This document shows, piece after piece, positions 16,846 through 26,575 of a stretch of DNA of 64,000 bases. Made by a program: the position numbers and the translations under genes. Below the pieces are notes generated by a model. The model saw only the letters and a program-made list of their open reading frames with translations, was not told the origin of the DNA and did no database searches. Where the stretch lies: positions 1-64,000 of the forward strand of contig NZ_JAMTCH010000005.1 of assembly GCF_024171735.1 (NCBI RefSeq), read 5' to 3'. Every line of letters begins with the position of its first letter. Position 1 is the first letter of the stretch. This DNA is from Prauserella alba (lineage in GTDB: Bacteria; Actinomycetota; Actinomycetes; Mycobacteriales; Pseudonocardiaceae).

Positions 16846-18030
16846 ATGCGGGTACTCCGCCGCGGCGACAGCGGACCGGACGTCGCCGACATCAGGTCCC
16901 TGCTGGTCAGCCTGGACCTGCTCCCAGGTGCGGGCACCAACGGCGCCCACGGCGCGGACGGGGCCGATGGCGCGCCCAGCGGCGCCGACGCCGTGTTCGA
17001 CGATCGGACGGAACACGCTGTCCGTGCGTTCCAACAGCGCCGTGGTCTGATCACCGACGGCGTGGTGGGCCCCGCGACGTATCGCGCGCTGCGCGGATCC
17101 TGCTACCACCTGGGCAGCCGCCCGCTGGCCTATCTCATCTCGTCCCCCGTGCACGGCGACGACGTCTTCTCGCTGCAGGAACGCCTGACCGAGCTGGGCT
17201 ACAACGCCGGTCGGCCGGACGGGCATTTCGGACCGCAGACCGAGCGCGGTCTGAAGAACTTCCAGCGCGACTACGGACTCACCGTCGACGGTATCTGCGG
17301 TCCGTCCACGGTCAGGGCGCTGCGGCAGCTGTCGCCGCGCGCCCGCGGTGGCCGCCCCGTGTTTCTGCGTGAGCAGGAGCAGGTGCGGCAGGCCGGGCCG
17401 CGGCTCCGTGGCAAGCGCATCGTCATCGACCCCGGTCACGGTGGTGACGACCCGGGCGTCGACGTCGGCGGCGTGGCCGAACGGGACATCGCGTGGGACC
17501 TGGCGCGCCGTCTCGAAGGGCGGATGAAGGCCACCGGCATGGAGGCGCTGATCTCCCGCGGTCCCACCCGCAGCCCTTCGGAGATCGAGCGGGCGCAGTT
17601 CGCCAACGACGCGGGCGCCGACCTGTTCCTGTCGCTGCACAGCGACGGCAACTCCTCGCCGCACGCCCAGGGTGTCGCGAGTTTCCACTTCGGCACCGGC
17701 AACGGCACCACCTCCACGGTCGGCGAGCTACTCGCCGGCTACATCCAGCGTGAACTGGCCGCCCGCACCGGCTTGCTCGACTGCCGCACGCACCCCAAGA
17801 CGTGGGACATCTTCACGCGCACCCGTTGCCCTGCGGTGCGCGTCGAGATCGGCTACCTCACCAACGGCCAGGACCGGCTCAGGCTGTCCGACCCGGCGTT
17901 CCGCGACGTGGTCGCCGAGGGGCTGCTCATCTCCGTGAAGCGGCTGTACCTGCTCGGGGAGGGCGACCAGCCCACGGGCACGTTCACCTTCGCCGACGTC
18001 CTCGCTCACGAGCTCGCGAAGGCGGAATAG
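16846..18030 (+). CDS. cwlM: N-acetylmuramoyl-L-alanine amidase-fold protein CwlM
   Basis: This 394-aa protein has two N-terminal peptidoglycan-binding repeats (LRRGDSGPDVADIRSLL about 3-75; FSLQERLTELGYNAGRPDG about 105-160) and a C-terminal Amidase_3 domain (about 185-375). The zinc-ligand pattern is intact: IDPGHGG, GVAERD, LSLHSDG, VEIGYLTN. There is no signal peptide, as in mycobacterial CwlM, which acts in the cytoplasm. There it is phosphorylated by PknB, activates MurA, and interacts with MurJ/FhaA. GCGAGGAG lies just before the ATG. With murJ and the pseudokinase a few kb upstream, this completes the envelope-regulation set of the origin region. Confidence 0.93.
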   Translation: MRVLRRGDSGPDVADIRSLLVSLDLLPGAGTNGAHGADGADGAPSGADAVFDDRTEHAVRAFQQRRGLITDGVVGPATYRALRGSCYHLGSRPLAYLISSPVHGDDVFSLQERLTELGYNAGRPDGHFGPQTERGLKNFQRDYGLTVDGICGPSTVRALRQLSPRARGGRPVFLREQEQVRQAGPRLRGKRIVIDPGHGGDDPGVDVGGVAERDIAWDLARRLEGRMKATGMEALISRGPTRSPSEIERAQFANDAGADLFLSLHSDGNSSPHAQGVASFHFGTGNGTTSTVGELLAGYIQRELAARTGLLDCRTHPKTWDIFTRTRCPAVRVEIGYLTNGQDRLRLSDPAFRDVVAEGLLISVKRLYLLGEGDQPTGTFTFADVLAHELAKAE

Positions 18031-18081
18031 CCGCGCCCGGCGCCGCTCTCGGGGCTCGTTCCCGGGCTCCGTGTCGCGAAC

Positions 18082-18843
18082 TCAGCGCTTCGGACGGGGC
18101 ATGTGCACCGCCACCCGGGTGGCGGCTTCCATGGTTTCGAGCTCCTCGTCGTCCGGCGTGCCGCCGAGCATCGCCGCCTCGGAGATGACCAGGCGCCGAC
18201 CTTTCGGCCTGGACGTGTAGGCCTCGCCGGTGAACTCGCCACTGCCGATCCGCGGCCCGACGGCTCCGAGTGCCGTGACGCTTCCCGTGCCTGGTGTGTC
18301 GACGAGCTGCCGCAGATCCGTCACTCCGGCGGTTCGCGGCATCCGAACCCACACGACGGATACGGCGATGCGGTTGCCGTGCTCGTCGGTGACCGGGATC
18401 AGCCGCCGTGTCAGTTCCCGGCACGGCCTGGTCGAGAAGAACTGCTGCACCTCGCCGTAGGACCACACCGCACACTCGGCTGCGTGTTCGGCCCGATCAC
18501 GCAGCTCGTTGCGAAGCCTGCGGCCTGGTTTGCCGCGGCCGGGCTTGCGTGACTTCGCGGGCCGCAGTTTCAGCGAACGCAGCGCCTTCGCCGTGCGGCC
18601 CTTCGCGGCGTGTTTCACACCTTGGGTGACGGCCGTTCGCATGGCCTGTGACAACGCCCCCTCCGCCGCCGTCCCCAGGCCGCCCGCACCGAACCCTCCG
18701 GTGGCGCCCGTGCCGGCAGCCATCAGGGCGCCTCCCGCCACGACACCGGCCACGGCCGTGCGGCCCTTCTTGCGCTTACCCCTGATCGGATAGACCTTTC
18801 CGGTTTTCGGATCGGTCTTGAAATCCGGTTCGTCGTCAGCCAA
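18082..18843 (-). CDS. Conserved hypothetical protein with a glycine/alanine-rich hydrophobic segment
   Basis: I do not recognise this 253-aa protein. From the TTG at 18843 (GGGGGAGGG just upstream) it has an acidic start (DDEPDFKTDPKTGKVYPIRG). A basic patch precedes a Gly/Ala-rich hydrophobic stretch (TAVAGVVAGGALMAAGTGAT, about 28-50), then a very basic region (LRPAKSRKPGRGKPGRRLRN) and a globular C-terminal half (SYGEVQQFFSTRPCRELTRR; SVVWVRMP). It is convergent with cwlM. Its upstream region carries a cluster of DnaA-box-like sequences. Earlier in-frame starts (up to 18927) would translate that DnaA-box DNA and are disfavoured. Confidence 0.7.
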   Translation of the reverse strand: MADDEPDFKTDPKTGKVYPIRGKRKKGRTAVAGVVAGGALMAAGTGATGGFGAGGLGTAAEGALSQAMRTAVTQGVKHAAKGRTAKALRSLKLRPAKSRKPGRGKPGRRLRNELRDRAEHAAECAVWSYGEVQQFFSTRPCRELTRRLIPVTDEHGNRIAVSVVWVRMPRTAGVTDLRQLVDTPGTGSVTALGAVGPRIGSGEFTGEAYTSRPKGRRLVISEAAMLGGTPDDEELETMEAATRVAVHMPRPKR

Positions 18844-18918
18844 CGCACCCTCCCCCCAGGTTCGAAGTGACCCAGGGTGGTGAACCGATGGACCCAGCGC
18901 GACCACCGAACGAGTGAC

Positions 18919-18979
18919 TGTGCACAAGCCACCGCAACCTGTGGATAACCGTGCGAGTTGTGCACAGAACTGTGGATAA
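18919..18979. promoter_or_regulatory. Cluster of DnaA-box-like sequences outside oriC
   Basis: Within 61 bp lie TGTGCACAA (18919-18927), TGTGGATAA (18940-18948), TTGTGCACA (18958-18966) and TGTGGATAA (18971-18979). TGTGGATAA is the exact complement of the classical DnaA box TTATCCACA. The cluster sits upstream of the leftward unknown gene and 11 kb from dnaA. Binding is not shown; the density makes it notable. Confidence 0.6.
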
Positions 18980-19051
18980 CTCGGAGGTGGTCCTGACCGC
19001 GTGGCGGCGGTGACGGTGTAGGCCGGCCGGCCTGACGGCGGGGCGGTCGGC

Positions 19052-19786
19052 TCAGGCGCGTGAGCTGGACGACGTCGCCGTCGTCATCGTGACCTCGCCG
19101 AGCAGCTTCTCCAGCGCCGCCTCGACGTCTTCCTTCCACGAGATCGACGACCGGAGCTCCAGCCGCAACCGGGGCCACCGGGGATGCGGCCGCACGGTCT
19201 TGAACCCGACGCTCTGCAGGAACGCGGCCGGAACCACACACGAATGCCCGTCGGGCTCCCCAGTCCCGGAATCTCCAGTCCCGGAATCCCCGGCAGCAGG
19301 CTTCCCGGTGCCGGGATGGCGAGTGTCGACCGCGGCGCCGTCGTCGGCGTCCGGGTCCTCCGGACCGGCGTCGCCGAAGGCCTCGATGGCCTTCACCCCG
19401 CGTCGCGTGAGGTCCTTCGCCACGGCCTGCACCAGCATCCGGCCCAGGTCTCCGCCACGGAACTCCGGCAGGATGTGGAACGCCGTCAGCAGCACCGCGT
19501 CGGGGCTCGGCGGCGACGTCGGGAAGGCGTCCGACCGCGGGACTGCGCTCGGCGGCGCGTACAGCACGAACCCGACGGGCAGGCTCCCGCTGTAGACGAT
19601 CCGCCCACACGAGCCCCATTCGAGCAGCACACCGGAGACCCAGGCCTCCTTCTCGACCTCGGTCTCGCCGAACTCCTCGGCCTGCTGTTTCACATGTGGA
19701 GCGAGTTCCCAGTAGACGCAGCGCCGGCAGTGCGGGGGCAGCTGCTCGAGGTTGTCCAGCGTGACGCCCACGACGCGACGTGACAC
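19052..19786 (-). CDS. GNAT-family N-acetyltransferase-like protein
   Basis: This 244-aa protein begins VSRRVVGVTLDNLEQLPPHC from the GTG at 19786, with GGGAGG close upstream. The GNAT fold is suggested by VGFVLYAPPSAVPRS and the acetyl-CoA-binding strand-loop LTAFHILPEFRGGDLGRMLV. The N-terminus has a CRRCVYWEL cysteine pair. An acidic, internally repeated insertion (GTGKPAAGDSGTGDSGTGEP) interrupts the C-terminal half. Placed between cwlM and parB, like Rv3916c in mycobacteria. The acetyl acceptor is unknown. Confidence 0.75.
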   Translation of the reverse strand: MSRRVVGVTLDNLEQLPPHCRRCVYWELAPHVKQQAEEFGETEVEKEAWVSGVLLEWGSCGRIVYSGSLPVGFVLYAPPSAVPRSDAFPTSPPSPDAVLLTAFHILPEFRGGDLGRMLVQAVAKDLTRRGVKAIEAFGDAGPEDPDADDGAAVDTRHPGTGKPAAGDSGTGDSGTGEPDGHSCVVPAAFLQSVGFKTVRPHPRWPRLRLELRSSISWKEDVEAALEKLLGEVTMTTATSSSSRA

Positions 19787-20051
19787 CAGACCTCCCGAAT
19801 CGCAGGGCCGCGCGGCCGTGTGAGACCGCATCGACCGGCGCTGACCGACACCGCGCACACGGAACGCACGCGGCGCGAGTAACACCGGCAAGCATATGCC
19901 GATGTGACGAGCGCGCCAACGGCGGGAGGCGCCCTACCACCTGTGGTTACACTCGAACAACTACCCGTAGGTGACACCGCGGGCAGCGCAGTACACAGGT
20001 AGAGCCCAGCCGCCGAACGCTTTCCCCACGAAAAGCAGACGGAAGTATGCC

Positions 20052-21416
20052 ATGAGCGAACCCCAGGTCCCGGATTCGCAGAGCGCGGAGCCGACTCTCC
20101 CCGAGGCCAAGTCCGGCGTGGAGCCGGGCAGCCGCACCAACCTCGACCCGCACGTCGAGCGCTACGCCGCCCGCACGGCGGGCATGACGGCGTCCGAGAT
20201 CCGCGCGTTGTTCGCCGTGGCGAGCCGCCCCGAGGTCGTGTCGCTCGCCGGTGGCATGCCGAACCTCGCAGCGCTGCCGCTCGAATCGCTGTCGCAGCAG
20301 ATGAGCGAACTCATCGCCGAGGACGGGCTGACCGCCCTCCAGTACGGCTCCGCGCACGGTGTTCCCGCGTTGCGCGAGCAGATCTGCGAAGTGATGGCCA
20401 TGGAGGGCATCACCGGCCACCCGGACGACGTCGTCGTCACCGTCGGTTCGCAGATGGCGCTGGACATGGTCACGCGGCTGTTCTGCGACCCAGGCGACGT
20501 CGTGATCGCCGAGGGACCGTCGTACGTCGGCGCGCTCGGCTCGTTCGCGGCCTACCAGGCCGAGGTCGTGCACGTCGCGATGGACGACGACGGCCTCGTG
20601 CCCGAGAATCTCCGCAGTGCGCTCGCCGAATGCGAGAAGGCGGGCAAACGGGTCAAGTTCCTCTACACGATCCCCAACTTCCACAATCCCGCAGGTGTGA
20701 CGCTCGCGGTTGAGCGCAGGGCGGAGATCCTCGAGATCTGCCGCCAATACGACGTGCTCGTCATCGAGGACAACCCGTACGGCCTGCTGGCCTTCGACGG
20801 GCAGACCTACCCGGCGCTGCGGTCGATGGACCCCGACAACGTCGTGTACCTCGGCTCGTTCTCGAAGACGTTCGCCTCGGGCCTGCGGGTCGGCTGGGTG
20901 CTCGCGCCGCACGCCGTGCGCGAGAAGCTCGTGCTCGCCTCGGAGTCGGCGACACTGTGCCCGCCGACGCTCAACCAGCTCGTCGTGTCGAAGTACCTCG
21001 CGACCCACGACTGGAAGGGTCAGATCAAGACGTTCCGCGAGAACTACCGCGAACGCCGCGACGCGATGATCGGCGCCCTGGAGCAGTACATGCCCGAGGG
21101 CTGCAGCTGGACCCACCCCGACGGCGGGTTCTACGTGTGGCTGACCGTTCCCGAAGGTGTCGACGCGAAGGCGATGCTGGCGCGCGCCGTCACCGCACGG
21201 GTCGCCTACGCCTCGGGGACCGGCTTCTACTCGGACGGGCTCGGCAGCAGGCAGATGCGACTGTCCTATTGCTACCCGACGCCCGAACGGATCCGCGAGG
21301 GTGTGCGCCGGCTCGCCGGCGTACTCGAGTCCGAAATGGACCTGATGCGGACGTTCGGTAGCGTCACCACCCGTGCCGTCTCCGGGCCGCAGACGCCTGG
21401 ACCGGACACGGCCTGA
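20052..21416 (+). CDS. PLP-dependent aminotransferase, fold type I
   Basis: This 454-aa class I/II aminotransferase is of the MocR-like/2-aminoadipate type without a DNA-binding head. Seen are ASRPEVVSLAGGMPNLAALP, LQYGSAHGVPALREQI, TVGSQMALDMVTRLFCDPGD (cofactor pocket), the aspartate motif VIEDNPYGLLAF, and the Schiff-base lysine in GSFSKTFASGLRVGW. A 45-residue polar leader precedes the core. The ATG at 20052 has GGAAG upstream. The next gene, ddl, starts 36 bp downstream, so they are probably co-transcribed. The amino-acid substrate cannot be read from sequence. Confidence 0.9.
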   Translation: MSEPQVPDSQSAEPTLPEAKSGVEPGSRTNLDPHVERYAARTAGMTASEIRALFAVASRPEVVSLAGGMPNLAALPLESLSQQMSELIAEDGLTALQYGSAHGVPALREQICEVMAMEGITGHPDDVVVTVGSQMALDMVTRLFCDPGDVVIAEGPSYVGALGSFAAYQAEVVHVAMDDDGLVPENLRSALAECEKAGKRVKFLYTIPNFHNPAGVTLAVERRAEILEICRQYDVLVIEDNPYGLLAFDGQTYPALRSMDPDNVVYLGSFSKTFASGLRVGWVLAPHAVREKLVLASESATLCPPTLNQLVVSKYLATHDWKGQIKTFRENYRERRDAMIGALEQYMPEGCSWTHPDGGFYVWLTVPEGVDAKAMLARAVTARVAYASGTGFYSDGLGSRQMRLSYCYPTPERIREGVRRLAGVLESEMDLMRTFGSVTTRAVSGPQTPGPDTA

Positions 21417-21452
21417 TCGACGTTTTCCCTTCAGCCCCAAGGAGTTTCACGG

Positions 21453-22403
21453 GTGGCCGAACGTACTGTCGCCGTCCTCGCAGGCGGCCTCTCCCACGAA
21501 CGGGACGTCTCGCTGCGGTCCGGCCGGAGATTGTCGGTCGCACTGCGCGATGCCGGACTGACGGTCCAGGAATGGGACACCGACTCCAGTCTGATCGGCA
21601 GACTGCGGGAGCAGCGGCCCGACGCGGCCGTCGTCGCACTGCACGGCGGTGAAGGCGAGAACGGTTCCGTGCAGACCGTGCTGGAGATGTTCGGCGTCCC
21701 GTTCGTCGGCACCCACTCGCAGGGCTGCCGGCGTGCGTGGGACAAGCCGATCGCGAAGGCGCTCGTGTCCGGTGCCGGCTTCACCACGCCGGATTGGTTC
21801 GTCCTGCCGCACAGCACGTTCCGCGAACTCGGCGCGCAGTCGGTACTCGACGCCATGGTCGAGCGGCTCGGCCTGCCGCTGATCCTCAAGCCCGACCAGG
21901 GCGGCTCCGCGCTCGGCGCACAGGTCGTGCGCGACGCCGCCGAACTGCCCGCCGCGATGGTCGGCTGCTTCGCCTACGGCGACACCGTCCTCGCCGAGCA
22001 GTACATCGACGGCACCGAGATCGCCGTCACGGTCGTCGAGGGGTCGGACGGACCGCAGCCACTGCCCGCGGTCGAGATCGTGCCGGAGAACGGTGTCTAC
22101 GACTACACCGCGCGCTACACGGCCGGGTTGACCGATTTCTTCACGCCCGCACGGCTCGGCGCCGGCGTCGAGAAGTCCGTGGGGGAGCTGGCCGTCGGCG
22201 CACACCGAACCCTCGGGCTACGCGACATCTCCCGCACCGACGCGATCGTCGCCGCCGACGGAACGGTCCACTTTCTCGAAGTGAACTCCTCACCAGGCCT
22301 CACCGAAACCTCCACGGTGCCGATGGCGTTCGAGGCGGCCGGCACCTCGCTGGGGAAGGTGTTCGACGAACTGATCGGACGGGCCGCCGGCCGCGGCAAC
22401 TGA
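21453..22403 (+). CDS. ddl: D-alanine--D-alanine ligase family ATP-grasp protein
   Basis: This protein makes D-Ala-D-Ala or a related dipeptide from ATP. It is 316 aa with the GTG start at 21453 and AAGGAG 8 nt upstream. N-terminal domain: VAVLAGGLSHERDVSLRSG and ALHGGEGENGSVQ. ATP-grasp core: LILKPDQGGSALGAQVV, TVLAEQYIDGTEIAV, and the metal-binding end VHFLEVNSSPGLTETSTVP. Origin-linked copies like this often coexist with another ddl elsewhere in the genome, so its cell-wall role could be secondary (inference). It is followed by a strong bidirectional terminator and convergent with parB. Confidence 0.88.
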   Translation: MAERTVAVLAGGLSHERDVSLRSGRRLSVALRDAGLTVQEWDTDSSLIGRLREQRPDAAVVALHGGEGENGSVQTVLEMFGVPFVGTHSQGCRRAWDKPIAKALVSGAGFTTPDWFVLPHSTFRELGAQSVLDAMVERLGLPLILKPDQGGSALGAQVVRDAAELPAAMVGCFAYGDTVLAEQYIDGTEIAVTVVEGSDGPQPLPAVEIVPENGVYDYTARYTAGLTDFFTPARLGAGVEKSVGELAVGAHRTLGLRDISRTDAIVAADGTVHFLEVNSSPGLTETSTVPMAFEAAGTSLGKVFDELIGRAAGRGN

Positions 22404-22429
22404 GTCACGGCCTCGACTCGTCACACGAC

Positions 22430-22462
22430 ACGGCGCCCGGAGCGACTCGCTCCGGGCGCCGT
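22430..22462. terminator. Bidirectional terminator between ddl and parB
   Basis: A perfect 14-bp stem (22430-22443, 22449-22462; arm ACGGCGCCCGGAGC) with a 5-nt loop lies between convergent genes. Confidence 0.8.
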
Positions 22463-22546
22463 TCTCATGGCACACGATCGGTGTTTTAGCACCACCACCA
22501 GTAATCGTCACCGTGACGTATTGACCCGGGGTGATGGGACGTCGGA

Positions 22547-23560
22547 TTATGTGTCCGATTTGCCGTTATTCGGGTCCATCAGGCGAACGATGCGTTCGAG
22601 ATCGTCCTTCGAACCGAACTCGACCACGATGCGCCCTTTTCGGCGGCCGAGGTCGACCTTCACCTTCGTGTCGAAGCTGTCGGACAGCCGCGTAGCGAGC
22701 TCCTGGAGTCCGGGCGCCTCCATCTGCTTGCGCGGCTGCTTCTTCTCCTTCTTCTGCGGACCGTTCTTGTAGAGGGTGACTGCCTCCTCGGTCGCGCGGA
22801 CCGAAAGCCCCTCCGACACGATGCGCCCCGCCAGTTCCTCCTGCGCGTCCGGATCCTCGAGGGAGAGCAACGCGCGCGCGTGCCCCGCCGACAGGACGCC
22901 CGCCGCCACCCGGCGCTGCACGGGGAGGGGGAGTCGGAGCAGGCGGATCGTGTTGGTGATGACCGGCCTGCTGCGCCCGATCCGCGACGCGAGCTCGTCG
23001 TGCGTCACATCGAACTCGTCGAGCAGCTGCTGATATGCCGCCGCCTCTTCGAGCGGGTTTAGCTGCACCCGGTGAATGTTCTCGAGCAGCGCGTCCCGCA
23101 GCATCGCGTCGTCGGTCGTCTGCCGCACGATCGCGGGGATGCGCTCCAGACCGGCCCGCTGCGAGGCGCGCAGCCGGCGCTCGCCCATGACGAGCTCGAA
23201 CTTGTCGCCCTCGAGGGTGCGAACCACGATCGGCTGCATGAGGCCGAACTCGCGGATCGAATGTTCCAGCTCGGCGAGCGCCTCCTCGTCGAAGACCTGC
23301 CGCGGCTGCTTCGGGTTCCGCTCGATGGCTTCGAGCGGAACCTCGCGATAGACCGCGCCGGCGACCTCGCCTCCCACCGCGGGTGCGTCGTCGATGGCGC
23401 CGTTGGCGGCGAACCATCCGCTGTCGTCACCCGCAGGCGGTTTGACGTCGGCCATCTCGGGGACCGGCACGTGGGATTCGGCCTCGGGATCGTCCTCGAC
23501 CGGTCCCGTCGGGATCAGTGCTGCCAGTCCGCGGCCGAGGCCGCCTTTGCGTTCGGTCAT
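22547..23560 (-). CDS. parB: Chromosome-partitioning protein ParB
   Basis: ParB is the CTP-dependent DNA clamp that loads at parS and spreads to form the partition complex. The 337-aa sequence has the ParA-interacting N-terminus ([13 protein letters not shown]), the CTP-binding region ([20 protein letters not shown] and [20 protein letters not shown]), the helix-turn-helix ([20 protein letters not shown]), and a C-terminal dimerisation segment. Its ATG overlaps the parA stop (ATGA), so the pair is co-translated. Five parS sites lie just upstream at 24.5-26.9 kb. Confidence 0.97.
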   Translation of the reverse strand: MTERKGGLGRGLAALIPTGPVEDDPEAESHVPVPEMADVKPPAGDDSGWFAANGAIDDAPAVGGEVAGAVYREVPLEAIERNPKQPRQVFDEEALAELEHSIREFGLMQPIVVRTLEGDKFELVMGERRLRASQRAGLERIPAIVRQTTDDAMLRDALLENIHRVQLNPLEEAAAYQQLLDEFDVTHDELASRIGRSRPVITNTIRLLRLPLPVQRRVAAGVLSAGHARALLSLEDPDAQEELAGRIVSEGLSVRATEEAVTLYKNGPQKKEKKQPRKQMEAPGLQELATRLSDSFDTKVKVDLGRRKGRIVVEFGSKDDLERIVRLMDPNNGKSDT

Positions 23561-24462
23561 TCCTGCTTCCCCTCCACACCGCGTTCGGCGACTTCGCGTG
23601 CGGCGTCCAGATAGCTCATGGCGCCACGTGAACCGGGATCGAAGGCCAGCACCGTCTGGCCGTACCCGGGAGCCTCCGAGACCTTCACACTGCGCGGGAT
23701 GATCGTCTTGAGCACGACCTCACCGAAGTGGTTCTTGACCTCCTGCGTCACCTGGTCGGCCAGCTTCGTACGGCCGTCGTACATGGTGAGCAGGATCGTC
23801 GAGACCGTCAGTGTGCGGTTCAGGTGCTTCTGCACCAGTTCGATGTTGCTCAGCAGCTGTCCCAGTCCCTCGAGTGCGTAGTACTCGCACTGGATCGGGA
23901 TCAGCACCTCGTGCGCGGCGGAGAGCGCGTTCACCGTGAGCAGGCCGAGCGAGGGCGGGCAGTCGATGAAGACGTAGTCGACGTCGAGCTGGGCGAGTGC
24001 CTCGTCCGTCAACGCCTCCTTCAGTCGTGACTCGCGGGACTGCATCGAGACCAGTTCGATCTCCGCGCCCGCCAGGTCGATCGTCGCCGGTACGCACAGC
24101 AGGTTGTCGCTCTGCGAGCTCGCCTGCGCCGCCTCGACGAGGGTCACCTCGCCGATGAGGAGTTCGTACACCGAAGGGGTCCCGGAACGGTGATCCACGT
24201 CGACCGCGGTGCTCGCGTTCCCCTGAGGGTCGAGGTCGATGACGAGCGTCTTGACGCCGTGCAGCGCCAGCGCCGCCGCGAGGTTCACCGTGCTGGTCGT
24301 CTTGCCGACGCCGCCCTTCTGATTCGCCACCGTGATGACGCGGCGCTTGGACGGACGTGGCATGAAGCCTTCATCGGGGTGGAGGACCTTCGCCGCTCGG
24401 AGCGCCTCCTCGGCGATGGGCATCGATCCGCCGGTCTTCGACTGTCCAGCTGGCGTGGTCAC
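23557..24462 (-). CDS. parA: Chromosome-partitioning ATPase ParA
   Basis: ParA is the Walker-type ATPase that moves ParB-parS complexes. It is 301 aa with the GTG start at 24462 and GGGAGA upstream. The deviant Walker A motif [20 protein letters not shown] is at about residue 45, followed by [13 protein letters not shown] and [16 protein letters not shown]. An N-terminal extension of about 38 residues precedes the motif, as in other actinobacterial ParA/Soj. A parS site lies 40 bp upstream of its start. Confidence 0.97.
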   Translation of the reverse strand: MTTPAGQSKTGGSMPIAEEALRAAKVLHPDEGFMPRPSKRRVITVANQKGGVGKTTSTVNLAAALALHGVKTLVIDLDPQGNASTAVDVDHRSGTPSVYELLIGEVTLVEAAQASSQSDNLLCVPATIDLAGAEIELVSMQSRESRLKEALTDEALAQLDVDYVFIDCPPSLGLLTVNALSAAHEVLIPIQCEYYALEGLGQLLSNIELVQKHLNRTLTVSTILLTMYDGRTKLADQVTQEVKNHFGEVVLKTIIPRSVKVSEAPGYGQTVLAFDPGSRGAMSYLDAAREVAERGVEGKQE

Positions 24463-24501
24463 CGAGTCTCTCCCTTCGTCGGCGCGTACCCAACGCCGCC
24501 G

Positions 24502-24517
24502 TGTTTCACGTGGAACA
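24502..24517. promoter_or_regulatory. parS site 1
   Basis: TGTTTCACGTGGAACA matches the parS consensus TGTTTCACGTGAAACA with one mismatch. It lies in the parA-rsmG spacer. Confidence 0.92.
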
Positions 24518-24538
24518 TGCCTTGCTCGGAACTACTCG

Positions 24539-25246
24539 TCATGGGCTCCGCTGACCCTTCTTCTTCGGCCGTTTCCGCTGCGATCCCGGGCGCTGACCCT
24601 TCACCCGCTCGATCACCACGACCGTTGTCGGCGTATCGAGGATGTCACCGCCGCACTCGACGACGTGCGGTTCGCCGCCACCGGCCTTGGCGACGTCAGC
24701 CCGATCCCGTTCGATCTCCTCGGTCGCACTGGCACCTTTGAGCGCCACCAGCGTGCCGGACTCACGCACCAACGGGAGACACCAGCCCGCAAGGCGGCCG
24801 AGGGGAGCGACGGCGCGAGCGGTCACGACGTCGGCGAGCTCCAGCTGCGCACGCACCGTCTTCTCCTCCGCGCGGCCGCGAACCACAGTGACGCCATCGA
24901 GGTCGAGCTCGTCCACGACCTCTTCGAGCCATTCGACACGACGGGCCATCGGTTCGAGTAGAACGATATCGAGATCGGGGCGACTGATCGCCAACGGTAC
25001 TCCGGGGAGGCCGGCTCCGGACCCCACATCGACGACGTTCGTTTCACGTGGAACCTCGTCACCCAACACCGCAGAGTTGAGCACGTGCCGATCCCAGAGA
25101 CGGTCGAGCTCTCGCGGCCCGATGAGTCCCCGCCTGACTCCGTCTTCGCGCAACATCGCCACGAACCGCTCCGCTCGATCAACGTGTTCGCCGAACACGG
25201 CGATCGCCGCCGTCGGGGTGGTGGACTCCAGTCCGTCCCGGCCCAC
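24539..25246 (-). CDS. rsmG: 16S rRNA (guanine527-N7)-methyltransferase RsmG
   Basis: RsmG methylates G527 of 16S rRNA using SAM. It is 235 aa with the GTG start at 25246 and AGGAG upstream. The SAM-binding loop VVDVGSGAGLPGVPLAI, the LLEPMARRVEWLEEVV helix, VTARAVAPLGRLAGW and SGTLVALKGASA are all present. The C-terminus ends in a basic tail (QRKRPKKKGQRSP). A parS site is embedded in its coding sequence at 25040-25055. Confidence 0.96.
   Translation of the reverse strand: MGRDGLESTTPTAAIAVFGEHVDRAERFVAMLREDGVRRGLIGPRELDRLWDRHVLNSAVLGDEVPRETNVVDVGSGAGLPGVPLAISRPDLDIVLLEPMARRVEWLEEVVDELDLDGVTVVRGRAEEKTVRAQLELADVVTARAVAPLGRLAGWCLPLVRESGTLVALKGASATEEIERDRADVAKAGGGEPHVVECGGDILDTPTTVVVIERVKGQRPGSQRKRPKKKGQRSP
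25040..25055. promoter_or_regulatory. parS site 2, inside rsmG
   Basis: CGTTTCACGTGGAACC carries the same GTTTCACGTGGAAC core as site 1, lying within the coding sequence of rsmG. Confidence 0.88.
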
Positions 25247-25278
25247 TACTCAACTCCTCACTGGATTCGCGGGCGCCG

Positions 25279-25294
25279 CGTTTCACGTGAAACG
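25279..25294. promoter_or_regulatory. parS site 3 (perfect palindrome)
   Basis: CGTTTCACGTGAAACG is a perfect 16-bp palindrome with the full GTTTCACGTGAAAC core, just upstream of rsmG. Confidence 0.93.
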
Positions 25295-25368
25295 GCCCGC
25301 GTTCGATTGTCCATGAACTCGCACGCGATCAGAGTCGACAGTCCGAAGATGTGGAGAACTCCATGCGT

Positions 25369-25384
25369 GGTTTCACGTGGAACG
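25369..25384. promoter_or_regulatory. parS site 4
   Basis: GGTTTCACGTGGAACG carries one mismatch to the core palindrome and lies 75 bp from site 3. Confidence 0.88.
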
Positions 25385-25791
25385 TCGACGGTCGGGTGGT
25401 CCCGACATCGCCGCAACCCTCGTCACGTGATTCGTGATCGACGACGGCGTAATCGCGACGGCCTTCGTCGATCATAGAAGCGCCCGATCGCCAACGGCTC
25501 GCCGCTCGCGCAGACGCGCCGCCGCCTCACCACCGATGGACCCACTCGGGTCGCGTCGGCCGATACCGTCCGCGGGGTCACGCGTGCCGACGCCGTCCGC
25601 ACGGTCACGCCGAGGTCGGCACAACGCCTCCGGACGCACGCTCGGTCCGGACCGCGCCCACCCGGAGACTACTTTCCTTTCGACCCGACACGCGCACCCC
25701 GTCATCACACCTCGCTGCGACAGAGCCCCGGCACAGCGCGGCTCGGAATGGGCCCCGCGGGATCATTCCGGTGCGGCTCCACCGCTGGGTC

Positions 25792-25827
25792 CGAACCCTC
25801 GTGCGCGGCCGAACCCTCGTGCGCGGC
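25792..25827. repeat. Exact 18-bp tandem duplication
   Basis: CGAACCCTCGTGCGCGGC is present twice head to tail (25792-25809, 25810-25827). Confidence 0.9.
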
Positions 25828-26575
25828 CGTGCCAACGCAAGCGACCGCAACACCACGCCGGCCGACGCACGCGTCGGCCGAGTCGGGACACCGCATGTTC
25901 TGTCGCGACGAGGCCGCGTCCCTCGCGGGCTCCCGTCACAGCGAACGTGCCGAGCGTCGACGGGCGTCCGGTTGACCGCCGTGAGCTCGCCGCGCCGCCA
26001 CTCGGAGATCTCCGCCTGCCCGCTGTCCGATCGGCATCCGTGCACCTGGGGAATCGGCCAGCAATGGGGGAGGTGATCCGAGACCGTCCCCACCCTCGAA
26101 GCCACTCCCACGAAGCTGTCGCCACACGGCCGGCTGTCACGAAAGCTGCCATCACGAAGGCCCTGTGACGAAGCGACGCCCTGTGACGAGGCCGCGGTGA
26201 TGCGGCCGCTGTCACGGTAGCGGGTGCCCCGAGCGCCGGCTCCGGTTCACGTGTTCGGCGAACGCGGGCCCGACCATGGTTGCCGGGTCAGCGACCTCCC
26301 GGCTGCGCCACCTCCGAGGCCTGCGCGCCCATGGCGCCCAGCCGGAACGCGATTCCCGGCGTGCCGACACCCGCCGTCGTTGCCCTACGGAGACCGGCTC
26401 CGGCTTCCGGCACGGGAATGAGGAGGGCCGCATCGGCGGACACCGATAACGGCCAGTTTCGGAGGGACGCGCCATCGAGCCACGGTCGACAGCGAAAGAG
26501 GTATCTCGAGCCCACTGAGCGTCGAGCCCTGTCGTCGACTGGCTTACCGACCGGCGTCGCCGGCTTCACCAAGGC

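Noticed and set aside
18844-18927. N-terminal extension of the 18082-18843 gene
   Set aside because: It would translate the DnaA-box cluster; GGGGGAGGG directly before the TTG at 18843 supports the shorter form.
25434-26168. A 244-codon rightward frame in the parS interval
   Set aside because: It has no ribosome site, the product is Arg/Pro/Ser low-complexity, it crosses the tandem repeats and shows no family pattern.
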